A DNA stretch of 64,000 nucleotides from Legionella londiniensis. Its GTDB lineage: Bacteria; Pseudomonadota; Gammaproteobacteria; Legionellales; Legionellaceae. Shown here piece by piece: positions 26,627 through 35,673 of this stretch (positions are counted from its first letter, which is position 1; each line of letters begins with the position of its first letter). Both the position numbers and the translations under genes were made by a program. The stretch lies in contig NZ_LNYK01000007.1 in assembly GCF_001467825.1 (NCBI RefSeq), positions 48,348 through 112,347 of the forward strand, in the 5' to 3' direction. Under the pieces are notes generated by a model. That model did no database searches, was not told the DNA's origin, and saw only the letters and a program-made list of their open reading frames with translations.

Positions 26627-27706
26627 GTGATAATTTTTCGTTATCTGGCTAAGGAAGTCTTTATCACTTTGGCGTCTTTGACCACCATCTTGATGCTGAT
26701 TTTCATGAGCAACCAGTTTATGCGCTATTTAAGCCGCGCGGCCAGCGGAAAAATTCCTGCTGTGTTTATCATGAAACTCATGATGCTTGAATTGCCTAAT
26801 TTAATGGGGCTTTTACTCCCTTTAGGCTTTTACGTAGCGCTGTTACTCGCCTATGGACGCTTATACGCGGAAAGCGAGATGACGGTATTGCAAGCATGCG
26901 GCTACGGCCCAAATCAATTGTTAAAGCATAGCTTCATCATGGCTTCTGTTGTGGCAGGGGCGGTCATGATCATCATGCTCTGGGTCAGCCCGATGATAGC
27001 TGTGGAGCGGGCAAAATTACTGCGCACAACCGGTATTCAAACCCTTATAAAAACCATAGTGCCGGGACGGTTTCGCGAAATCCCCGGCGGCCGCCAGGTT
27101 TTCTACGTAGAAAAAATGAATCCTGCCCATACTGAGGCCAAACATGTTTTTCTTGCCAAACTGGTAGAGAAGAATAACAGGCAACAATGGGATGTCATCT
27201 GGGCTGATAAAGCATATGCAGAGACAGAAGAGAGTACCGGGGAAGATTATATTATTCTTCAGGATGGCAAAGCTTATGAAGGCCAGCCTGGCAAGGCAGA
27301 TTATCAGGTTGCTGAGTTTAGCGATTACCGGGCGCGATTGCCGCATCCCGTTTCCGCCGTCAGTGAAGATATCCGTACAGCCGCAACAAAAACTCTCTGG
27401 CCGCTGAACAACCCTGATCGTCAAAAAGCAGCAGAATTGCAATGGCGATTATCCATACCGATCATGGTTTTTGTCCTGACTTTAGTTGCCGTTCCTTTAA
27501 GCCGCGTCAGCCCACGCTCAGGCAAATATGCCAAGCTGCTTCCCGCAGTTGTGCTTTTTATCATTTATGCCAATTTTATGTTTGTGGCCAGGGACTGGCT
27601 GATTGCAGGAAAGCTGCCAATTTGGTTGGGAATGGGGTGGCTGCATTTTGCAGTTGCCGCATTTGGATTGTTTTTAATCTGGCGAAACGGGAAGAAATTA
27701 TCATGA
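26627..27706 (+). CDS. lptF: LPS export ABC permease LptF
   Basis: The 359-residue YjgP/YjgQ-family permease has six predicted membrane helices (three at each end) around a periplasmic beta-jellyroll domain (about residues 140-260). The N-terminus IIFRYLAKEVFITLASLTTI is typical. It uses a GTG start at 26627. Its stop overlaps the lptG start (ATGA). LptF and LptG with LptB (not in the window) extract LPS from the inner membrane. Confidence 0.94.
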   Translation: MIIFRYLAKEVFITLASLTTILMLIFMSNQFMRYLSRAASGKIPAVFIMKLMMLELPNLMGLLLPLGFYVALLLAYGRLYAESEMTVLQACGYGPNQLLKHSFIMASVVAGAVMIIMLWVSPMIAVERAKLLRTTGIQTLIKTIVPGRFREIPGGRQVFYVEKMNPAHTEAKHVFLAKLVEKNNRQQWDVIWADKAYAETEESTGEDYIILQDGKAYEGQPGKADYQVAEFSDYRARLPHPVSAVSEDIRTAATKTLWPLNNPDRQKAAELQWRLSIPIMVFVLTLVAVPLSRVSPRSGKYAKLLPAVVLFIIYANFMFVARDWLIAGKLPIWLGMGWLHFAVAAFGLFLIWRNGKKLS

Positions 27707-28773
27707 AGTCCCGCTTGCTTGAGCGCTATATTGCAAGAACCGTGCTGGCGGCAATTGGCCTTGTGACCCTTTTGCTGGCTGGTTTGCAACTGTTCATTCT
27801 ATTTGTTAATCAGTTAGATGACCTGGGAAAGGCAAATTTTGGGCTGCTTCAGGCTGCCGTGTATGTTTTTTTACAAATGCCTTACCAGGTTTATCTTTTC
27901 TTTCCCATGGCGAGCTTGCTTGGCAGCCTGGTGGGGCTTGGCGTGCTCGCAAGCCATCATGAGCTCGTCGTCATGCGTGCCGCCGGCATGTCTATCGGGC
28001 AAGTCATTGTGGCGGTGCTTAAAGCAGCTTTCATTGTGATTGTTATTGTTACCATACTGGGTGAGACTATTGTGCCTCGCTTGGCGCAAATGGCTAATGA
28101 TCAACGGTTGCAGGCTATGAGTGAAGGCCAGGCTTTACGGACAGCCAGGGGGGTGTGGCTGCGGCAAGGAAATGATTTTATCAATATTGATACCATATTA
28201 CCGAACAATATTTTATTGAATGTGAGTCAATTCCGCTTTAACGACAGCCATCATCTGCAACGTGCAAGACAAATTGAGAAAATTGAATACCGCGAGGGTC
28301 AGTGGATAGCAAGCGGTATTTCCGAAACGAGGATTACACCTCAGTCCACAGAGGCAAAATTTCATGACAACATGGTATGGGATATTGCCCTTAAACCAAG
28401 AATTTTGCAGGTGGGCAGCAGCGAACCGGATGAAATGACCCTGCGTGAAATACGCCAATATTTGCGCATCCAAAAAGCAAATCACCAAACGGCGCTTAAC
28501 TATCAGTTGGCTTTTTGGCAACGCCTGTTACAGCCAATAACAACTGCTGTAATGATGTTTTTAGCTATCCCCTTTATTTTTGGCCCTTTGCGATCTTCTT
28601 CTATGGGGTCAAAATTACTGATTGGGGCAAGCTTGGGCTTTACCTTTCATATCATTAACCGGATTTTTGGGCCCATAAGCCAGGTGTTTCAATGGCCAGT
28701 AGAAATCGCAGCTTTTGCTCCAATCTTAATCTTTGCCTTACTTGGCTTTTATTTAATGCAGCGAGTCAGATAA
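27703..28773 (+). CDS. lptG: LPS export ABC permease LptG
   Basis: This 356-residue partner of LptF starts MKSRLLERYIARTVLAAIGL. The frame is open further upstream inside lptF, but the ATG in the ATGA overlap is the sensible start. Membrane helices are seen at about 15-35, 62-84, 102-125 and at the C-terminus, flanking the periplasmic jellyroll. The coupling segment near ASHHELVVMRAAGMS is characteristic. No terminator is visible before the next gene at 28816. Confidence 0.95.
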   Translation: MKSRLLERYIARTVLAAIGLVTLLLAGLQLFILFVNQLDDLGKANFGLLQAAVYVFLQMPYQVYLFFPMASLLGSLVGLGVLASHHELVVMRAAGMSIGQVIVAVLKAAFIVIVIVTILGETIVPRLAQMANDQRLQAMSEGQALRTARGVWLRQGNDFINIDTILPNNILLNVSQFRFNDSHHLQRARQIEKIEYREGQWIASGISETRITPQSTEAKFHDNMVWDIALKPRILQVGSSEPDEMTLREIRQYLRIQKANHQTALNYQLAFWQRLLQPITTAVMMFLAIPFIFGPLRSSSMGSKLLIGASLGFTFHIINRIFGPISQVFQWPVEIAAFAPILIFALLGFYLMQRVR

Positions 28774-28815
28774 GAATTCAGCCGATTTTCTGCTGCGTTT
28801 TAAGGGAATAAGCAT

Positions 28816-29574
28816 ATGTTTGTTTACCGGCACTTCCTGGAAGCAGTTTTTAATCCTTATATTATTGGCCTGTCCATTCTGGTCATTTTTACGGTGGGAT
28901 TGCATTGGTTTGGAAACACGAGAAGCGTCCGTATCGGCATCACAACAGGAGTGGGTGCTCTCATATTGTTCAGCATGGGTTGGTTGCCGATGTGGCTAAC
29001 CAGAATACTTGAAAATCAATACCCAGTGGTGAAAAAACCAAACCCAAACGTGCATTGGGTAGTCGTTTTAGGTGGCGGGCAGGCGCAATATGTAGACGGA
29101 GAAGCCCATAACGTATTGTATACGGCAAGTATCAGGCGGCTTCTTGAAGGAATAAGGCTTTATCGATTATTGCCTCATGCGAAATTGCTGTTATCCGGCG
29201 GCGAATATGGCGGGGAGAAAAAAGAGGCGCATCGCCTGGCAGAAATCATTTCCTGGCTTGCCATACCTCATGAAGACATAGTTATTGAGTCTAATTCCAG
29301 CAACACTGCCAGTCAGGCAAGAGAGCTTAAAAAAAGGTTAAATCAAGAGCCCTTTTATCTTGTAACCTCAGCTATCCATCTACCCCGAGCCATGGCGTTA
29401 TGTCGCAAGCAAGGATTGAAGCCCATTGCCGCCCCTACGGATTTTACTTATTTCTGGCAGGATGAGCGCTGGGAAAAATATTACCTGCCCAACCCCAAAA
29501 ATCTGGTTTATTTAAATATTGCCTGGCACGAGATCCTCGGCAGGGCATGGGCAAGGCTGCAGGGTCAAGCCTAG
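28816..29574 (+). CDS. elyC: ElyC/SanA/YdcF (DUF218) envelope protein
   Basis: This 252-residue inner-membrane protein has two N-terminal helices (about 10-30 and 40-60) and a DUF218 domain with WVVVLGGGQAQY, LLLSGGEYGGEKKEA, IESNSSNTASQA and LVTSAIHLPRAMALCRKQG. The layout matches ElyC, which supports peptidoglycan synthesis and undecaprenyl carrier handling at low temperature in E. coli. The gene symbol is assigned by layout, so moderate confidence. It follows lptG by 42 bases. Confidence 0.75.
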   Translation: MFVYRHFLEAVFNPYIIGLSILVIFTVGLHWFGNTRSVRIGITTGVGALILFSMGWLPMWLTRILENQYPVVKKPNPNVHWVVVLGGGQAQYVDGEAHNVLYTASIRRLLEGIRLYRLLPHAKLLLSGGEYGGEKKEAHRLAEIISWLAIPHEDIVIESNSSNTASQARELKKRLNQEPFYLVTSAIHLPRAMALCRKQGLKPIAAPTDFTYFWQDERWEKYYLPNPKNLVYLNIAWHEILGRAWARLQGQA

Positions 29575-29610
29575 AGGGCATCTCAGCATGGCTTTAAACT
29601 TGAATGCGGT

Positions 29611-29910
29611 TTATTCGCTTTTTGAGTCTTTTTCAAGCCAGTTTGATAAAATATGAATAATTTTGCGAGCCTGCTCTTCGCTTGAGATATTAAATTTTGA
29701 TTTTTGCCAGTATTGGTTGTTGCGCTTCTGGTAGCGGCGAATGGAATACTTGACCGGACCATAAGCCTGTTTGCTGTTATCCCAGTCTTGATAGCGGAAG
29801 AGAATAGTGGTCCATGCGCCCTTGGATAAGATTTCCTTATCTAATTCTTTAGTGGTTTCAACCCCATTTTCGCTGTAAGAAACAGTTATATCATCAATTG
29901 TTTCGCTCAT
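29611..29910 (-). CDS. Small conserved protein, function unknown
   Basis: This 99-residue hydrophilic protein contains WTTILFRYQDWDNSKQAYG and YSIRRYQKRNNQYWQKSKFN followed by a helix (EEQARKIIHILSNWLEK). The strongly patterned Trp/Tyr/Arg core looks like a conserved bacterial family, but I cannot name it. A good ribosome site is not obvious. No signal or membrane segment. The flanking gaps are short and contain nothing notable. Confidence 0.65.
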   Translation of the reverse strand: MSETIDDITVSYSENGVETTKELDKEILSKGAWTTILFRYQDWDNSKQAYGPVKYSIRRYQKRNNQYWQKSKFNISSEEQARKIIHILSNWLEKDSKSE

Positions 29911-30017
29911 CCAAGTTTTCCAAATAATAATGCCGTAGGTTTTAATGTTATGATTGATCTTTTGCCGCGGAAAAAAAAGCTGCCGCTATTGATGCGGCTA
30001 AGGTTATTAATCTGATT

Positions 30018-30665
30018 TCAGTTGATGGATTGTAATTCCCCGTCAACAAAAGTCAAGCGTACTGGAGGTTGGTAAGGATTTATCTGGTAAATCCAAATTT
30101 GCGGCTTTTCATTGGTGGGGACGGGTTGATAAATAAAGGTATTGTTCACCAGTTCAGGACTCCCGCAGGCATTTAAGACCTTGCTTTCCTCATCGCCTAC
30201 CTGGAACGTCCCATACTGGCAGATAGAAACGGCATTGGTATCTGAGCCATTTAAGCGGATGGAGCTCACTTTATCATTAATAACATCCACTTCCAGTCTG
30301 ACCCGGGTTGTACCGGAGGGCAGGGACCATTCCTCATAAATCGGCTCAAGCGTAGGGTATAAACTGCTTTCATTAAGCCTTGTAAAAATCAGCTGCTTAA
30401 CAGGAACCTGGATGTTCGGAGCTTGATCCACTTCCTGCTTGCTGAGCGGCTCCCCGCAGGCAGCAAGCACTTCCTGCTCTTTCATGCCAATTTTGATATA
30501 GCCTTGTTTTTGCGGGCAATAGAGCATATCAACAGCAAATGAAGATGGCGAAAACAGTAGAATCGCAGATAAAATAAGAAGATGAAACAAACCATATGAA
30601 GTCATGGCTTGTTTATGAGAGGAATTGCGGGCATTGGCTGAATTGTTGCTCATAATTGATTTCAA
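30018..30665 (-). CDS. Exported DUF2845-repeat protein
   Basis: The 215-residue protein has a signal peptide in the segment LFHLLILSAILLFSPSSFA; the true start may be the internal Met at MTSYG or an upstream one. The mature protein carries two copies of a DUF2845-like unit. The first is YCPQKQGYIKIGMKEQEVLAACGEP, and the second CQYGTFQVGDEESKVLNACGSPE; each pairs an early Cys with the ACG Cys. The family is periplasmic and of unknown role. C-terminal WIYQINPYQPPVRLTFVDGEL is the usual closing strand pair. Confidence 0.75.
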   Translation of the reverse strand: MKSIMSNNSANARNSSHKQAMTSYGLFHLLILSAILLFSPSSFAVDMLYCPQKQGYIKIGMKEQEVLAACGEPLSKQEVDQAPNIQVPVKQLIFTRLNESSLYPTLEPIYEEWSLPSGTTRVRLEVDVINDKVSSIRLNGSDTNAVSICQYGTFQVGDEESKVLNACGSPELVNNTFIYQPVPTNEKPQIWIYQINPYQPPVRLTFVDGELQSIN

Positions 30666-30733
30666 GCGGCAAGTTCATTAACTATAGTATAGTCGACAAT
30701 CTGATTTTTTCTCTTGCCGCTTGGCCGAAAATC

Positions 30734-31300
30734 TCAAACAAGCGGTATTGAGGCACGAATAAAAATAGTAATAATCTTAATAATGACCAAAATTAAAATA
30801 GGAGAAAAATCAAATCCTGAAATATCCGGAACCAGCCGCCTGCCCCATTGTAGAACAGGTTCGGTGATGAGCCTTAATATTTCGGCAATTGGGTGTTGCG
30901 ACATGGGGTTGACCCAGCTCAAGATAACACGAATAATGATGGCGTAAAACAGGAGATCCAAAGGTTGGACAATTAAATCCGCTAAAACGCAGATAAAAAG
31001 CAAGACAATGGGGATGATGGCACCGTAAAAAAGCAAAGCCAGCAATACGAATTTTATTATTTCAACCAATACGAGAAAAGTAATGCATGCCCAATCATAC
31101 CGGCTTTGTCGTGAGCCTTGAAACAGGAGGCGGTTAATGGGCTGGATGACAGCATCAGTCAGGGTATGAATCATTCGGCTAACGGGATGCAGGGAGCTTA
31201 CCCTGAGGTAGCGAAGGGCAATGCGCGCCCAAAGCAAAAAAATGAGTAAGCTGAAAAATAAGTTAAATAAAAAATAACCCACTGTAGTTAACCCTGCCAT
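30734..31300 (-). CDS. yggT: YggT family membrane protein
   Basis: The 188-residue protein has two YGGT units, each two membrane helices with a PxNRLL or P-type loop (IQPINRLLFQGSRQS; ITEPVLQWGRRLVPDISGFDFSPIL). It follows proC on the same strand after 58 bases. The yggS-proC-yggT order is very common in proteobacteria. YggT relatives take part in osmotic tolerance and in cell-division or photosystem membrane organisation, but the mechanism is unclear. Confidence 0.9.
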   Translation of the reverse strand: MAGLTTVGYFLFNLFFSLLIFLLWARIALRYLRVSSLHPVSRMIHTLTDAVIQPINRLLFQGSRQSRYDWACITFLVLVEIIKFVLLALLFYGAIIPIVLLFICVLADLIVQPLDLLFYAIIIRVILSWVNPMSQHPIAEILRLITEPVLQWGRRLVPDISGFDFSPILILVIIKIITIFIRASIPLV

Positions 31301-31358
31301 ACGAACCTCGTTTTTTATAATTGATCACTCATGTCCATTGCCAGTTACCTGGCTTGCT

Positions 31359-32150
31359 TCAAGAAGCAGATTGCAGTTCTTCCGCACGTTTTAACGCAGA
31401 TGTCATCGCAGCCTTGACAATAGGTTCGAGGCCATGTTGTTGAAAAACAGCAATGGCCGCGGCCGTTGTCCCTGCCGGAGAAGTTACTCTTTTTCTTAAT
31501 TCCGCAATCTCGCTGGCGCTCTGTTCAACCAGGCTAGCCGCCCCCATAACAGTTTGCAAGGTAAATTTTTGTGCGGCGGCTTTTTCAATGCCCATATCGA
31601 CTGCTGCGTTGATCATGGCTTCCATAAATAAAAAAATATAAGCCGGGCCGCTGCCTGATAAGGCTGTAAAGATATTGAGCTCTTTTTCTTCTGTGACCCA
31701 GGTAGTAATACCTACATGGTTAAAAATTAATTCTGCCTTTTTTTGCTGCGGCTTCGTAACCCATGAGTTTGCCATTAGGGGCGTCGCGCCCAGGCCTATC
31801 GCTGATGCTATATTGGGCATTGCCCGCACTATCGGGACAGGTTTGTCGTATTCTTGTGCAAACCAGTTAAAATCAATGCCGGCAGCCAGCGAGATGAGCA
31901 AGCTCGTAGGCGGCAGATGTCTCGATATTTGATGATAGACGGCTTTCATTTGCGCAGGTTTAATGGCAAGGATGATGACATCCCTGCCGGGTAATACAGC
32001 AAGATTGTCGTTATGGGTTTCAATGCCCTGATCATTCACGCCCGCGGTTAAAGAAGGAGCCGCGGCGGAAATCTGGAATTTTTTCGTTTTTAACAGGCCG
32101 CATGCTATGGCTTTCGCCATATTTCCAAAGCCGATGAAACTGATTTTCAT
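31359..32150 (-). CDS. proC: Pyrroline-5-carboxylate reductase
   Basis: This 263-residue NADPH-dependent enzyme makes proline from P5C. It starts MKISFIGFGNMAKAIACGLL (GxGxxA-type Rossmann turn). The C-terminal signature is SLVEQSASEIAELRKRVTSPAGTTAAAI (two adjoining pieces of the ProC pattern). The start at 32150 overlaps the yggS stop by ATGA; 19 upstream in-frame residues are not ProC-like. Length is normal. Confidence 0.95.
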   Translation of the reverse strand: MKISFIGFGNMAKAIACGLLKTKKFQISAAAPSLTAGVNDQGIETHNDNLAVLPGRDVIILAIKPAQMKAVYHQISRHLPPTSLLISLAAGIDFNWFAQEYDKPVPIVRAMPNIASAIGLGATPLMANSWVTKPQQKKAELIFNHVGITTWVTEEKELNIFTALSGSGPAYIFLFMEAMINAAVDMGIEKAAAQKFTLQTVMGAASLVEQSASEIAELRKRVTSPAGTTAAAIAVFQQHGLEPIVKAAMTSALKRAEELQSAS

Positions 32151-32836
32151 GAGTGTCTTTCGCCAAATATTGCTTGTCCAATACGGATCATGGTACTTCC
32201 AGCACATATGGCAGCGGGCCAGTCACTGCTCATACCAATCGATAAGGTATCCAACTTTACAGGTAAACTGGAGTTTAATAAATTAAAAAGCTCCTTTAAA
32301 CGGGCAAAATATAAATACTGTTGATTTTCTTCTGCGGATTGAGGCGGAATCATCATCAATCCCCGCAAGCGCAACCGGGGCAGGGTCAAAATTGCGGCAA
32401 TCAGTTCGTGCGCCTGTTCCGGATCAATTCCTGATTTCTGTTTTTCTTCGCCAAAATTGATCTGCACACACACATTTAACGGGGGTAGCTCGGGAGGTCG
32501 TTCATCATTTAAGAGCCTTGCGATTTTTAATCGGCACACACTATGAACCCACGAAAAATAGTTGGCAATTTCTTTAGCCTTATTGCTTTGAATGGCACCG
32601 ATAAAGTGCCAGGAAACAGGAAGTTTTGCCAAGGCTTTGATTTTCGGCAGCGCTTCTTGAAGATAGCTTTCTCCAAAACTGGTAAGGCCTGCTTCATATG
32701 CGCGTTTGATTTTTTCGACAGGCTGGCCCTTACTGACTGCGAGAATATGCACTGAGTCCGGATCCCGCTTGCAGGTTAAGGCGACATGATGGATTTGAGC
32801 CTGTAATGTTTTAAGACGTTTTTCAATATTCATCAA
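32147..32836 (-). CDS. yggS: PLP homeostasis protein YggS
   Basis: The 229-residue single-domain fold-type III PLP-binding protein has the lysine motif VHILAVSKGQP (Schiff-base Lys) and GESYLQEALPKI. The phosphate-binding end is LSIGMSSDWPAAICAGSTMIRIGQAIFG (read as two pieces). It buffers and delivers PLP. It is divergent from 32966 with a 129-base gap, and translationally coupled to proC. Confidence 0.94.
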   Translation of the reverse strand: MMNIEKRLKTLQAQIHHVALTCKRDPDSVHILAVSKGQPVEKIKRAYEAGLTSFGESYLQEALPKIKALAKLPVSWHFIGAIQSNKAKEIANYFSWVHSVCRLKIARLLNDERPPELPPLNVCVQINFGEEKQKSGIDPEQAHELIAAILTLPRLRLRGLMMIPPQSAEENQQYLYFARLKELFNLLNSSLPVKLDTLSIGMSSDWPAAICAGSTMIRIGQAIFGERHS

Positions 32837-32965
32837 ACCGATTCCAGTGTTATGTAACTATTGTCCACAGATTTCATCTTATGCCATAAAAAGCGAAAAA
32901 TTAATTTTTTCTTAATGTTAGTGCTATAAAATGAAACAGTTAAGCTAATCTATGAGATTGATGCC

Positions 32966-34090
32966 ATGCCCTTAAACGCCCGTTATACCCGCAATGATTT
33001 GATACGCGTGCTTGGGGAGCCAAGCAAAATCAAGATCGAGCCCGAAGTTCCTCAGCAATATGATGAAATGAGCGGGTCTAAAATACCGCTTTGCTATCAG
33101 ACTGACAGCACGCTTGTCTTTACGCCGGTCACCGATGTGCAGGATTTTCAAATGCGCTCATTGTCCGAATCTTTAAAAGAAACCTGCAATAAGCTGCCCG
33201 AAGAAACAAAAAAACGCATAAATACCTTAATCTTTCCTGTTGCCGAGCAGCGTTATAACCGCAGGCACTGGGCAACCTTGCATTATGATGTAAAAACAGG
33301 GGTCGCGACACTCATCGATTCAAGGCCGTGGTATGTTTCTTTTTGGTATCCAAGCTCATCCATGAAGCAAGCTTTGCTTGATAATGGCTTCAATGTGACA
33401 CAATTTAATACAATTTACCAGGGCGTGCAACATGATGATACCCACTGTGGTGCCTGGACTGCGGCTAATATCATCGCGCTTACGGAGGGCAAAGTTTCTG
33501 TTCATGACCTCTCAAGCCGCTTCAGTCATTATGATAAATATAATCTGGTCAATCATAATATCCGCCTTGCCAACGGAGAAGTCGAAGATACAAATCGAGT
33601 CTACCAGCCGCTTGCGACAACTTTTTTCCAGAGGCATAAGGGTAAATTACTGTTGGCGGCAGGGGTAGCTTCTTTTTTAATTATCGCAGGATTGCTGGCG
33701 GTAACAGGAGGCATTGCAGCCATTCCAATTACTGGTGTGATACTTGGCAGTTTAACGGCAGTCTCAGGCAGCTTGATTGCAGCAGGCGTTTTAGGCGGTG
33801 GCCTTGCCATCACCGCGGGCATTGCGGCATTACTGAGTGTAGGAATCAAGAGGTTGTGGCGCAGCCAGCCTCCCGGGATGCAAATGGCTGCGACCCAAAA
33901 AGAGCAATATCCTACCACTTATGACGCGATTCACAACCTGACCCGAGGTACAGTTGTTTCCCAGCATGATGCAAGGCATATACAAGAAGAATGCGAAGAA
34001 AGTTTTGAAGATGGTTTTGAAGTGATAAAAAGAGAGGAAGAGAATAAAAATATCGGGGAAGTTAATCCCCGTTCAACTTTTTCTTTATAA
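32966..34090 (+). CDS. Putative CE-clan (Ulp1/C48-like) cysteine protease with membrane hairpin; effector candidate
   Basis: The 374-residue protein has a candidate catalytic set: His101-Trp102 in RRHWATLHYD, Asp118 in LIDSRPW, Gln155 in YQGVQHDD and Cys161 in THCGAW. The His-Asp spacing (17) and Gln-Cys spacing (6) equal those of yeast Ulp1 as I recall them. CE-clan enzymes cut SUMO, NEDD8 or ubiquitin, or acetylate. Residues about 227-293 are very hydrophobic (two or three Gly/Ala-rich helices), and the C-terminus is Glu-rich (EECEESFEDGFEVIKREEE) ending in STFSL, as in Dot/Icm E-block signals. No N-terminal signal peptide. TATAAA with an extended TGC (32922-32930) precedes it. Target and activity are unproven. 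Confidence 0.72.
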   Translation: MPLNARYTRNDLIRVLGEPSKIKIEPEVPQQYDEMSGSKIPLCYQTDSTLVFTPVTDVQDFQMRSLSESLKETCNKLPEETKKRINTLIFPVAEQRYNRRHWATLHYDVKTGVATLIDSRPWYVSFWYPSSSMKQALLDNGFNVTQFNTIYQGVQHDDTHCGAWTAANIIALTEGKVSVHDLSSRFSHYDKYNLVNHNIRLANGEVEDTNRVYQPLATTFFQRHKGKLLLAAGVASFLIIAGLLAVTGGIAAIPITGVILGSLTAVSGSLIAAGVLGGGLAITAGIAALLSVGIKRLWRSQPPGMQMAATQKEQYPTTYDAIHNLTRGTVVSQHDARHIQEECEESFEDGFEVIKREEENKNIGEVNPRSTFSL

Positions 34091-34097
34091 TGACTGA

Positions 34098-35420
34098 CTA
34101 ATAGATTAAGCTCTCACATAAGCCATAGAGTATGGCGGATAACGCCGCAAGGCCCATCAACAGGATAAAACCATTGCTGATGCGGCCCTGATATTTCTTC
34201 ATTGCAGGCACTTTGGCAATAGCATACATCGGCATTAAGAATAAAATCAGAGCGATAACTGGCCCGCCCAATGTTTCAATCATGGTTAAAATATTGGGAT
34301 TTAAGGTCGCAATCAGCCAGCAACTCAAAACGATAACGGCGTCAACAATAAGGGATCTTAGTTTTTGATTACTGTTTCTTTTGCCTTCCTTGTAAATTGC
34401 TTTTTGCAATAACCCTTCAAGTCCTTCTCGTGCGCCAAGATAGTGGCCGAGAAATGATTTGGAAATCGCAATAAAAGCAACAAACGGCGCTACATAGGCA
34501 ATGAAGGGGGCATGAAAATGATTAGCGAGGTAGGATAAAATCGAGATATTTTGTTCTTTCGCCTGTAACAAGTCATGCGGCGAAAGGCTGAAGACGCAGC
34601 TGAAGGTAAAAAACAAGACTGTACCTATCATAAGCAAATGTGTTTGCCGCAATAGCCGTGAACTGTTTTCATCCGCATTTGCCCCAAAGCGTTGTTTTTG
34701 GCTGAGCGCAAAGGATGAAATGATGGGGGAATGGTTAAAAGAAAACACCATCACAGGGATGATAAGCCATACAGTCATTAAAAAACCGTGCCTCGAACTC
34801 ATATTCATCCCGTCATGCCATAAAATGGCGCCATTCCAGTGAGGGATAAGGTAGAGTGAAAAAGCAAGCAAGATCGCTACAAATGGATAAACAAGGACAC
34901 TCATTGATTTAACGATGAGGTCTTGGCCAAAACGGATGATCGTCATCAAACCTATAATTATTATAAAAGCCAGCACGCTGCGCGGGGGCGGGGATATATG
35001 AAGCTGATGGTGCATAAAACTCTGCAAGGTATTAGTAAGCGCCACGCTATACATCAATAAAATTGGAAAAATGGCAAAAAAATAGAGCAGGGTTAATATT
35101 CTGCCGGCTACGGGGCCAAAATGTTCCTCAACCACATCTGTTATATCGCTTTGGGGGGCTGCGCCTGATAAAACGAAACGGCAAAGCGCCTGGTGAGAAA
35201 AATAGGTCATGGGGAAGGCGAGAATTGCCATAATGATTAATGGCCAAATTCCGCTGATTCCGGCATCAATAGGTAAAAATAAAGTGCCGGCTCCAATTGC
35301 TGTGCCATATAAACCAAGGATCCAGGTAATGTCCTGTTTACGATCAGGTTTAAATTGTGTATTAATATCCAATGCTTCACTGCGTCTAAGGCATAATTCT
35401 GAAGGAGTATAACACAGCAC
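34098..35420 (-). CDS. sdaC: SdaC-like serine permease (HAAAP family)
   Basis: The 440-residue protein has 11 membrane helices and follows E. coli SdaC closely from residue 32 on: ILGLYGTAIGAGTLFLPIDAG, LAFPMTYFSHQALCRFVLSG, FFAIFPILLMYSVALTNTLQ, VMVFSFNHSPIISSFALSQK and SFLGHYLGAREGLEGLL. SdaC imports L-serine with protons. The frame opens with a GTG at 35420; a later non-ATG start just before ITWILGLYG is possible since the first 25 residues are unusual. No serine deaminase gene is adjacent. Confidence 0.9.
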   Translation of the reverse strand: MLCYTPSELCLRRSEALDINTQFKPDRKQDITWILGLYGTAIGAGTLFLPIDAGISGIWPLIIMAILAFPMTYFSHQALCRFVLSGAAPQSDITDVVEEHFGPVAGRILTLLYFFAIFPILLMYSVALTNTLQSFMHHQLHISPPPRSVLAFIIIIGLMTIIRFGQDLIVKSMSVLVYPFVAILLAFSLYLIPHWNGAILWHDGMNMSSRHGFLMTVWLIIPVMVFSFNHSPIISSFALSQKQRFGANADENSSRLLRQTHLLMIGTVLFFTFSCVFSLSPHDLLQAKEQNISILSYLANHFHAPFIAYVAPFVAFIAISKSFLGHYLGAREGLEGLLQKAIYKEGKRNSNQKLRSLIVDAVIVLSCWLIATLNPNILTMIETLGGPVIALILFLMPMYAIAKVPAMKKYQGRISNGFILLMGLAALSAILYGLCESLIY

Positions 35421-35673
35421 AAGGTGTATTAAAATTGGTTTCTAAGTTTTTTTCTGTTGCACTGCCTGATTTTTCATCCATCATGCGAGCATCAGTCAGG
35501 CAACCTGCCGCGAATTCTGCTCAAGTCTTTCTGCATCGCATCATGAAGTTCACAATGAGATTTTCCATTTTTTTAAATGGCTTAAGTCGAAAGCGGATAG
35601 GATTAATCATTTGCTGCTGGTTGAATATTGAGCTATCTTCAATATAAGTCTTTGAACGTTGGAATAATGACCC

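Noticed and set aside
27442..27702. N-terminal extension of lptG inside lptF
   Set aside because: The extension is in the shadow of lptF; the ATGA overlap at 27703 gives the normal LptG start.
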